Position numbers and translations under genes: made by a program. A model generated the notes under the pieces. The model was given only the letters and a program-made list of their open reading frames with translations, had not been told where the DNA came from and did no database searches. Below are positions 56,000-64,000 of a DNA stretch of 64,000 bases, in pieces. This DNA is from Pteria penguin. Lineage: Eukaryota; Mollusca; Bivalvia; Pterioida; Pteriidae. Numbering within the stretch: the stretch's first letter is position 1; every line of letters starts with the position of its first letter. Location: contig CM068585.1 in assembly GCA_035048485.1 (NCBI GenBank), positions 20,448,001 through 20,512,000 on the forward strand, read 5' to 3'.

Positions 56000-58620
56000 T
56001 AGTAATTTTAGAATGTTAAAATTTTAATCGAAGAAACTAGACAAAGAGTCTAACTCAAAAGTGGGGTATCATCACCTTCAGATATTTTCTCTATCCATAT
56101 AAAATTGAACACACTAATTCTTCAAGAAAACATAATTTTAAAAAACCATGGTTCACAAAATATTGCAAAAATGCACGTCAAAATTACAGAAAAGCAAAGA
56201 GAATGTATAAAAAGTATGGTGGGGATATATTCAAAATTGATTTATATGAGAAAGAAAAAATATATAAACAAACTTTAAAGAAGTCAGTCAGCAATCATAG
56301 AACTGCGTTAAAAGCTAAACTTGGCACATTAAGGTATAGAAAGCCTAAAGAATATTGGAAAATCATCAATAGGAATAATGTAAAATCAAAATCGAATGTG
56401 CCTATTAATGACTTATATGAATTTTTCAAGGAGTTGAACTTTGATTATAATGAACATGTGACTCCAGATTATGTTATGTCTCTGGAAGAAATGAATCTAT
56501 TATCAAATATTAATGTAAATACTGATATAAATGAACCTATTTCTGATGTTGAAATATTGAATTGTGTGAAATCATTGAATCGAAACAAATCATGTGCAGT
56601 AGATAATATATTTAATGAATATATTATAAATTCCATTGATACCATGTTGCCTGTATATACTGTTTTGTTTAATACGATTTTTGATAGTGGTGTTATACCT
56701 AGTAATTGGTTACTAGGAAACATTGTTCCAATTTATAAAAATAAAGGTGATGTCAATGATCCAAAAAACTATCGACCAATTACGCTAATTAGCTGTGTTG
56801 GTAAATTATTTACTTCTATACTAAATCAAAGGCTGACCTCTTATGCCGACTCTGCAGAAATTCTTTTGGAAAATCAAGCTGGGTTTAGAAAACATCACTC
56901 AACTCTTGATCATATATTTTCGTTATATAACCTAATTGAACTGTTTAAATATAGAGGGAAAAAGATGTATTGTGCGTTCATTGATTTTGAAAAAGCCTTT
57001 GATTCTGTGTGGAGATTAGGATTATGGAACAAAATTTTAAACAATTCAGTAAATGGGAAATGCTTTAATGTTATTGTAAATATGTATAGAGGTATTAAAG
57101 CAAGAATTAAGGTAGAAAATAATTTTTCAGAATGTTTCCCGTGTACCAAAGGGGTGGGGCAAGGGGAAAATTTGTCCCCCTTTTTATTTTCAATATTTTT
57201 GAATGACCTCGAACATTTTCTTTCAACACATGGGTCCAAAGGGCTTGAATCAGTTTCTATTTTATACCAAAGTGAATTTAACACTTACCTAAAATTGTTT
57301 CTACTATTATATGCTGACGACACCGTTTTGTTATCTGAGTCTAAAGATGATTTACAACATCAACTGAATATCTTTTGTGATTACTGCTCATTCTGGCGTT
57401 TGAAAGTTAATATAGAAAAAACCAAAGTTATGGTATTTGGCAGGGGCAGACAACCCAGAGATTTAAAATTTATGTATAGCGGGTCTGAAATTGAAATTGT
57501 AAATAGTTTTCAGTATTTAGGTGTATTGTTTTCGAGAACCGGAACTTTTCGGAATCATATTAAACACTCATATGATAAAGCTATGAAAGCTATGTTCAGT
57601 GTTATATCTAAATGCAGAAGTCATAATCTACCAATTGATTGTCAATTGGATTTATTTGACAAAATTGTTAAACCAATATTATTATATAGCTGTGAGATAT
57701 GGGGTTTCTCAAACAGAGACATGGTAGAGAAATTACACTTGAAATTTTGTAAATATATTTTGAATCTTAACAAATCTACCCCAAACTATATGGTATATGG
57801 TGATCTAGGAAGATACCCGCTGTCTATTAACATAAAAGTACGAATGATAACATTTTGGGCGAAATTGGTAAACTCAAATAAACTATGTACAAAATTGTAT
57901 GCTCTTTTACATAATATAACATGTACACCTTGGATGAAATGTGTAAAATATATTCTTAATGAATGTGGTCTATCATACATTTGGTTGTCTCATACTTTTT
58001 CTAGCGTGAATTGGTTACGGTATACTGTGTATAATATATTGCGTGATCAATATGTACAAAAATGGCAAAGCGATGTTTTTAATTCACCCAAAGCAACGAA
58101 CTATAGAATTTTTAAAACAAAATTAGATTTAGAAAAGTATCTGTTACACATTCCGTTAAAAAAGGCCAAACTACTTTGTAAATTTAGATGTGGTAATATT
58201 AAATTGCCAATAGAAACAGGCAGATGGCATAATATACCTAGAAGTGAACGAAAATGTACGCTTTGCGACTTAAATGAAATTGGAGACGAATATCATTATA
58301 TTTTTAATTGTAACAACACTAGTGTCGCATCTATTAGAAAAATGTGTTTACCTGAAATTTATCTCGTTAATCCTAATACATTTAAATATGCAAGTCTGTT
58401 TAATTCAAATGATAAAATTTTGTTATCTAAATTATGTACTTTCATAAGCTATATAAAGGACAGAGTCCAACCTCCTGGTTGATATGTTTTTAGTCCGCAT
58501 GTGCTGATATGTATTGTATATATGTAAATATTTTATATATGTTCTCTACACTGTTACTATATGCAGTTTATGAGAATAAAGATATTGTCATTGTCATTGT
58601 CATTGTCATTGTCATTTTGT
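56000..58620 (+). mobile_element. LINE, 5'-truncated, with intact reverse transcriptase ORF
   Basis: Non-LTR retrotransposon lacking the endonuclease domain. It begins right after the (AAAT)n tract and ends at about 58620 with ATAAAGATATTG then four (TCATTG) units, a simple-repeat tail typical of several LINE clades. The 3' end differs from those of the fragments at 6.9, 20.1 and 59.7 kb, so it is a separate family. Clade not resolved; organisation fits the CR1/jockey-like group. Confidence 0.9.
56041..58482 (+). CDS. LINE reverse transcriptase (ORF2, N-terminally truncated)
   Basis: Open from 56041 (stop at 56038) to the TGA at 58480-58482; the first ATG is 56203, giving 759 residues. The true start was upstream in the lost endonuclease region; KKPWFTKYCKNARQNYRKAK at the N-terminus is the usual linker between endonuclease and RT. 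RT motifs, numbered from ATG 56203: IVPIYKNKGDVNDPKNYRPI (174-193), NQAGFRKHHSTLDH (224-237), FIDFEKAFDSVW (259-270), GVGQGENLSPFLFS (317-330), YADD (370-373), VNIEKTKVMVFG (402-413). A C-terminal zinc knuckle uses C685, C688, H698 and C703. It copies element RNA into DNA at the insertion site. No internal stop, so this copy is young or recently inserted, but it cannot be autonomous without an endonuclease. Confidence 0.93.
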   Translation, partial: TKSLTQKWGIITFRYFLYPYKIEHTNSSRKHNFKKPWFTKYCKNARQNYRKAKRMYKKYGGDIFKIDLYEKEKIYKQTLKKSVSNHRTALKAKLGTLRYRKPKEYWKIINRNNVKSKSNVPINDLYEFFKELNFDYNEHVTPDYVMSLEEMNLLSNINVNTDINEPISDVEILNCVKSLNRNKSCAVDNIFNEYIINSIDTMLPVYTVLFNTIFDSGVIPSNWLLGNIVPIYKNKGDVNDPKNYRPITLISCVGKLFTSILNQRLTSYADSAEILLENQAGFRKHHSTLDHIFSLYNLIELFKYRGKKMYCAFIDFEKAFDSVWRLGLWNKILNNSVNGKCFNVIVNMYRGIKARIKVENNFSECFPCTKGVGQGENLSPFLFSIFLNDLEHFLSTHGSKGLESVSILYQSEFNTYLKLFLLLYADDTVLLSESKDDLQHQLNIFCDYCSFWRLKVNIEKTKVMVFGRGRQPRDLKFMYSGSEIEIVNSFQYLGVLFSRTGTFRNHIKHSYDKAMKAMFSVISKCRSHNLPIDCQLDLFDKIVKPILLYSCEIWGFSNRDMVEKLHLKFCKYILNLNKSTPNYMVYGDLGRYPLSINIKVRMITFWAKLVNSNKLCTKLYALLHNITCTPWMKCVKYILNECGLSYIWLSHTFSSVNWLRYTVYNILRDQYVQKWQSDVFNSPKATNYRIFKTKLDLEKYLLHIPLKKAKLLCKFRCGNIKLPIETGRWHNIPRSERKCTLCDLNEIGDEYHYIFNCNNTSVASIRKMCLPEIYLVNPNTFKYASLFNSNDKILLSKLCTFISYIKDRVQPPG

Positions 58621-59055
58621 TGGATTTTACATTTAGTATCTCCAGCGTAATTTGTGTTTATCATTCATTAGTATGTATTATTTGTACTTGCACCTTGCCA
58701 ATGAAGTCCAATAAAGTATGTTGTTCTCTTGGAGAGAAAGCAACAAGCAAAATGGTTTTTGTATATTTAAAGTTTTCTTTTTTGGTGTGTGTGTGTGTGT
58801 GTTTTTGTTTTGTTTTGTTTTCTTTTCTTTTCTTTGGTTTTTGTTTTTGGGTTTTTTTTGTTTGTTTGTTTTTTTTTATGTCGCGGATGTGAATTTATTT
58901 TAATTTTTTTAGGGGGGGGGGTGGGGGAGGTTGTTAATGTTTGTTTTCGCTGTTCTCCTGTATTGAAAAGTGAATTGAAGCAAATTCATCAGGAGTGGCA
59001 AGTAGTTCCTAACATGGCAAATATGGAAAACCTTGGAAATATATATGGATTCTGG
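58621..59055. other. No gene; (GT)n and T/G-rich tracts
   Basis: (GT)n at 58785-58801, T/G-rich DNA 58801-58880 and a G-run at 58912-58921. Overlapping open frames here are low-complexity artefacts. Confidence 0.55.
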
Positions 59056-59059
59056 TGGT

Positions 59060-59705
59060 TTTTCTTTTAAATCTACTTAGAAAAGGTCATGCGTAGTGTT
59101 ATTTATAATATATCACACTCTACACTACTTAGAATAGGTCATGCGTAGCGTTACATTTACTATAACACACTCCACTCTACTTAGAATAGGTCATGCGTAG
59201 AGTTACATTTACCATAACACACTCCACTCTACTTTGAATAGGTCATGCGTAGAGTTGCATTTACTGTAGCACACTCCACTCTACTTAGAATAGGTCATGT
59301 GTATTATTACATTTACTATAACACACTCCACTCTACTTAGAATAGGTCATACAAAGTGTTACATTTACTATAACACACTCCACTCTACTGAAAATAGGTC
59401 ATGCGTAGTGTTACATTTACTGTAACACACTCCACTCTACTTAGAATAGGTCATACAAAGTGTTACATTTACTATAACACACTCCACTCTACTGAAAATA
59501 GGTCATGCGTAGTGTTACATTTACTATAATACACTCCACTCTACTCAGAATAGGTCATGTGTAGAGTTACATTTCCTATTACACACTCCACTCTGCTTCG
59601 AGTAGGTCATTTGTAATGTTACATTTACTATAACACACTTAGAATAGTTCATGCATGTACAAGGTGTTACATGAACTATAGCACACTTCACTCTATTTAG
59701 ATCAT
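59060..59705. repeat. 52-bp minisatellite, about 12 copies, left part
   Basis: Unit CTCTACTTAGAATAGGTCAT + GCGTAGTGTTACATTTACTA + TAACACACTCCA. Divergence rises toward 59560-59705. Related sequence (CTCTACTTAGAAAATAAG, ACAAAGTGTTACATG) resumes at 60944 after the LINE, so the array is interrupted. Confidence 0.9.
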
Positions 59706-59711
59706 GCAAAT

Positions 59712-60940
59712 GTTTTATATAATACTTCAATACTTCAGTTTTAACTATCAACTTAACTGTGTAACACTATTATCTTTATTTGACTCATATATTTCAAGTA
59801 TTGCATTTTATGGTTCAGAAGTTTGGGGTTTTCATTCAGCACCTGATATCGAAAGAGTTCACTTAGATTTCTGTAAGAATATATTAGGAGTAAAACGATC
59901 TACTCCAAATGCAATGGTTTACTGTGAACTAGGTCGATTCCCACTATCTTGTATAAGACAAATCAGAATTATAAAGTATTGGCTGAAATTGATTAATACT
60001 AAAAATTGTATTTTAAAAGGGTGTTATGATTTTTTAAACGAAGAATTCAAGTTGATGATTTGTTTCTCAATCAATCAATATTAACTCAAGAATATATTCT
60101 TTGCGCTACAAAACAACGGATATTTGATATGTGTAAACAATCTTTGCTATCTGATATTAACACTTCTTCAAAATCTATTATATATAAGCATTTAATTGAT
60201 GGGCATACACTCCAGGCATATTTGGAAAAACCAATTTCATCGCAACATAAAAAACTTATTTGTAAATTCCGCTTGTCTGCCCATACTCTCATGGTTGAAA
60301 CTGGTCGTTTTAAAAACATTCCTCTCTAAAAGCGAATATGCCCTGTATGTAAAGATTCAACAGAAATAGAAGACGAATTCCATTTTATACTGAAATGTCC
60401 CTTGTACAAACCATTCCGACAAAAATTTTTTTAAAGAAATACTATTAAACCCGGCCCTCTGTCTATAAATTAGTACAATTACTCAGCACCTCAAATGTAT
60501 GCGGTTTAGGAAAATTTCTTACGCAAGCCTCCAAATTAAGAAGTGAGCATTGTTAACTATTTTGTAACCTTTTATATATTTATATATAATATGATATATG
60601 ATATATGTTTGATTTCTAATACAATTTATACTTTATTATATTTGAGTATGCGCATACAAAATTTAATGACAAAATTCATGCCGTTGTATGTATATGTAGT
60701 TGTGTATGTGTATGTGTATGTGTATATATATGTATATGTATATATATATATGTGTGTGTGTGTATGTGTATGTGTATATGTATGTATATGTATGTATGTG
60801 TGCATTCTGATTCCATCTCTCAATTTACCTTCTCTTAGACTTGACCATGTATATTATTATATTTACGTTGATTAACTATATTGCATGTATCTGTCTATAA
60901 GCTGTACAGCTTATGATTAATAAACAATACAATCAATACA
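59712..60940 (+). mobile_element. 5'-truncated LINE inserted in the 52-bp array
   Basis: Encodes FYGSEVWGFHSAPDIERVHL, STPNAMVYCELGRFPL, then after a frameshift near 60060-60080 CKFRLSAHTLMVETGRF. A nonsense codon at about 60328 precedes the knuckle CPVCKDSTEIEDEFHFILKC. The RT core is missing. A (TGTATA)n-type tract lies at 60690-60800. The 3' end ATTAATAAACAATACAAT is of the 7.7 and 20.6 kb type. Confidence 0.85.
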
Positions 60941-61335
60941 CTCTACTCTACTTAGAAAATAAGTAATACAAAGTGTTACATGTGATACACATTGCCTTGT
61001 ACTCAAACCTTGGTGAATTTAACGACTTATTAACTTATATTCATAAAGTCTGCATTGTATCACATCTTAACCGCTCAAATATATAAAACGTAAGCAAAAG
61101 AGGATTTGACGGTGTTGTTTAATTCCCAAGTCCTTTACATAATCACATAATTACGTCTACTCACGAGGGATTTTTTTTTTCATATGTGAACTTTGGATCC
61201 AGCATATACAGAACCGATAACAAAGTCTCTTATACGACCCGACATTGAAAATTCCATTGATTTCTTTTCACTATTGTTTTGGATGTCTTGTTTAGTTGTT
61301 TTGATTTTGGTTGTTTTTGTCCGTTTATTTTTTTT
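60941..61335. repeat. Right remnant of 52-bp array, then no gene
   Basis: 60941-60985 carries one diverged 52-bp unit. From about 60990 to the next element there is AT-rich DNA without recognised content. Confidence 0.6.
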
Positions 61336-63926
61336 AGCTCACCTGAGCCAAAGGCTCAAGTGAGCTATTGGCATCACTCTTCGTCCGTCGTCCGTCCGTC
61401 GTCCGTCGTCCGTCGTCTGTCGTCCGTCGTCCGTCCGTAAACTTTTCACATTTTCAACTTCTTCTTCAGAACCGCTTAAAGGATTTGCATGAAATTTGGT
61501 GTGGATGAAGTACTAGGGGTCCTCTACCAAGTTTGTTCATTTCATATAAATCCCTCAATAGGTGGCGCCACCATTGCTAAAAATAGATCTCAGAGGGTAC
61601 CCCTCTTTGAAAATCTTCTTCTCCAGAACCAGTAAATGGACTATAAAACTAATGGCATCTGAGTGATCTAGAAGGATGTATGTCTAAAGTTTGTTCATAT
61701 CGTTGAAATCCGATAAATAATTTTTGACGTTTTTTTTACGTTTTTTTGGACTTTGTAATTTTAATGCAGAAAAGAAGTATTTTTGTCTTTTAGTAAACAT
61801 TGATGCATTAATTTGGTTTAATTTGATCATTTTTATGATGAGAAATACTACTGCGAAGAAATTTTTTCAATATTTCATTTTTTGGATTTTTTATGAATTT
61901 TCTAAGACTTTCAAGAAAAAGGGGGGTGGGACAATTGGTGTAAACATTTCACAGTTTGAACTTTTTCTTCAGAACCACTTGCTGGAATTCAATGAAACTT
62001 GGCATGCATCAAGTACTCAAGGTCCCCGACAAATGTGGTCATCTTTGTCAGGATCCATCAATAGGTGGCGCCACCACAGGCAAAAGTAGGTCAAAGAGGG
62101 TACCCTACTTTGACAAACTTTTTCTTCAGACCGGGGGCATACAGAGACTAACCGAATGCATAGGAATGATCTAGAGGGATGTGTGAAGAAGTGTTGTTAT
62201 TTTTGGTTCCATTCCGAAATAAAATTTTTGACGTTTTTTCATTTTTATTTTGGACTTTGTTATTTTAATGCATTAAAGAGTTATTATTTTCTTTTAGTAA
62301 ACATTGATGCATTCATTTGGTTTCATTTAATCATTTCTATGGTAAGGAATGCTGGTGTGAAGGAATTTTTTCAATATCTCGATTTTTGAATTTTTTATGA
62401 ATTTTTTAAGACTTCCAAGAAAAGGGGGGGGGGGACAATTTTTCATATCTTCAACTTGATCTACAGAACAACTTGAAGGATTGTGATAAAACTGGGTAGG
62501 ATGCAAGTACTCATAGTCCTTTTCAAAGGTTTTGTTTTTTGTGCGGATCATCCAAATTGGTTAACAGATAATGCCACCATGTCTAAAAGTAGGTCTCACA
62601 ATGGTACATATACCACTAGGTAATTGAAATATGGAGAGTAGCAGTTCAAATCCAGCTGTGGTCAAAAATTTTTTTTTTTTTTTTTTACACATCTAAATAA
62701 GTTTTTAGATGTTTCTCAACACTCAACATATGAAATTAGGAATTTTACGTTTAAGACTTCCAAAAAAAAAAAAGGGGGGGGGGGGGGGGGTTGGCCATTT
62801 TTCACATTTTCAACTTTTTCTACAAAACTGTTTGAAGGATTTTAATAAATCTTGGTAGAAATAAGTCACTTATGATCCTCTTCAAATTCTGTTGTTTTCG
62901 TCCAGACCTCTTTACAGGTGGCGCCACCATAGTCAAGAGTAGGTCACAAAAGAGTTCCCTCGTTTAACAATATTCTTTTTCATACGGGCTGTATACAGAG
63001 ACAAACAGAATGCATAGAAATGATCTAGAGGGATGAGTGAAGATGTATTGTCATTTTGGTTCCCTTCCAAAATCAAATTTTAGAATTTTTTTCGACATTT
63101 CTTTGGACTTGGTGATTCAATGCAGAAAAAAGTGTCTTATTTCCTAGTTAATTGATAATGATGATTTCTTATGGACTATTGTGATCATAATTATGGTAAG
63201 GATTGTTACTTTGAAAGAATTTTGTCAATATCGCAATTTTTGGATTTTCTATGAATTTTTTAAGACTTCCAAATGAGGGTGTATAGGAACAATTCAATCA
63301 CATTTTTCACTTCTGCTGTTATACCACATGAAAGATTTTAATGAAACATGGAATACATGAAGTACTAAAAGTCCTCTATCAATTTGGTAAATTTCATCCA
63401 AATTGGTTAACAGATAATGCCACCATGTCTAAAAAGCAGTTCTCACAATAGTACATATACCACTTGGTAATTGAAATATGGAGAGTAGCGGTTCAAATCC
63501 AGCTGTGGTCAAATTTTTTTTTTCATTTCTTTACACATCTAAATAAGTTTTTAGATGTTTCTCAACACTCAACATATGAAATTAGGCAATTTTAAGTTAG
63601 ATCTGGACAATATTTGAAACAATTGTTGTTCATGACCCAGACTTGAAATCAGTCAACAAAAGGCCCCACCTAAAGAAAATGACTAACTTGTTGCCCTGAA
63701 TGACTTCTTGCAGAGACAAAGGAAATGCTTAATATCAAAATCACCTGAATGGATGTGCAAAAAAGTGTTGTTTTTTATTCTAGCCTGAAATAAAATTTGA
63801 CATATTTTCAACATCTGTGTTGACTTGGTCACATTAATGCAAAAATAAATGAATTTTTCCTTCATGCATGACTGATAATATAGGTACTCAGGTGAGCGAT
63901 ATAGGCCCACTTGGGCCTCTTGTTTT
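61336..63926 (+). mobile_element. Large hairpin-ended noncoding element, copy 2 (2.6 kb)
   Basis: Same termini as copy 1: AGCTCACCTGAGCC...GGCTCAAGTGAGC hairpin at the start, CTCAGGTGAGC and AGGCCCACTTGGGCCTCTTG at the end. From about 61735 onward it is nearly identical to 17285-19436, while the first ~390 bp are clearly diverged. The module at 62064-62220 resembles module 1 of copy 1 (17108-17270) more than its positional counterpart (17617-17775). Unlike copy 1 it retains AGTCCTCTATCAATTTGG at 63370-63388, deleted from copy 1. T-rich flanks; no protein. Confidence 0.82.
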
Positions 63927-64000
63927 AATTTTTATTACATTTTTGTTTGTTTTACTTTTTGTGGATGACTGTCAAACATGTCCTCTCCCCTTCCTGCGCG
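63927..64000. other. Window edge, nothing seen
   Basis: 74 bp of T-rich then C-rich unique sequence. Confidence 0.4.

Noticed and set aside
58509..59070. Open frames rich in Val/Cys/Phe
   Set aside because: Derived from the LINE tail, (GT)n and T/G-rich tracts.
60543..60875. Tyr/Val/Cys-rich 110-codon open frame
   Set aside because: Translation of (TGTATA)n-type microsatellite.

Overview
This window looks like AT-rich, repeat-dense genomic DNA of a mollusc, most likely a bivalve. The evidence is split genes with canonical GT-AG introns, several LINE 3' ends, tRNA-derived SINEs, many minisatellites, and two copies of a large element that begins with a GCTCACCTGAGCC hairpin and ends with an AGGCCC/GGGCCT hairpin. 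I remember that element as common in bivalve and gastropod genomes, but this is recall and not a search. Nothing looks prokaryotic. There is no rRNA gene, no genuine tRNA gene and no CRISPR array.

Two genes are well supported, both on the minus strand. (1) At 785-5803, five exons with matching splice phases encode 324 residues ending in the first half of a cyclic-nucleotide-binding domain (CNBD2-like); the rest lies beyond the left edge. Further phase-coherent candidate exons on the same strand (8.2, 8.8, 15.3, 27.5, 33.7, 42.2 kb) may be upstream parts of this gene or of neighbours. (2) At 49969-52665, three exons encode a complete multi-pass membrane protein of about 290 residues that I cannot name.

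The most unusual feature is in intron 3 of the first gene. The 3' end of exon 3, with its splice donor, has been tandemly amplified into about 15 monomers of 66 bp (about 1590-2589). Nearly every monomer keeps an AG acceptor-like site and a GTAAGT/GTAAGC donor-like site 32 bp apart, so the intron is a chain of potential 32-bp mini-exons.

Layout: 0-6 kb CNBD2-like gene with intronic repeats, MITE and SINE; 6.9-7.7 LINE 3' fragment; 10-10.8 two G/C-tract MITEs; 11.3-12.7 26-bp minisatellite; 15.3-16.0 large candidate exon; 16.9-19.4 large hairpin-ended element copy 1; 20.1-20.6 LINE fragment; 21.1-22.1 29-bp array; 25.0-25.6 41-bp array; 26.5-27.3 two SINEs; 28.6-33.5 three successive minisatellites (66, 37, 47 bp); 35.4 MITE; 37.8-38.3 Cys/His-encoding repeat; 39.5-40.6 foldback element; 41-42.1 SINE and 30-bp array; 44.4-45.0 MITE with nested SINE; 45-46.5 GC-rich retroelement-like remnant; 48.2-48.6 Tc1-like remnant; 50-52.7 membrane-protein gene with an intronic hAT transposase relic; 53.4 near-perfect 100-bp palindrome; 56-58.6 LINE with intact reverse transcriptase; 59-61 52-bp array split by a LINE; 61.3-63.9 large element copy 2.

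Exon boundaries were read by eye from splice motifs, phase and protein sense. No alignment or database search was run.
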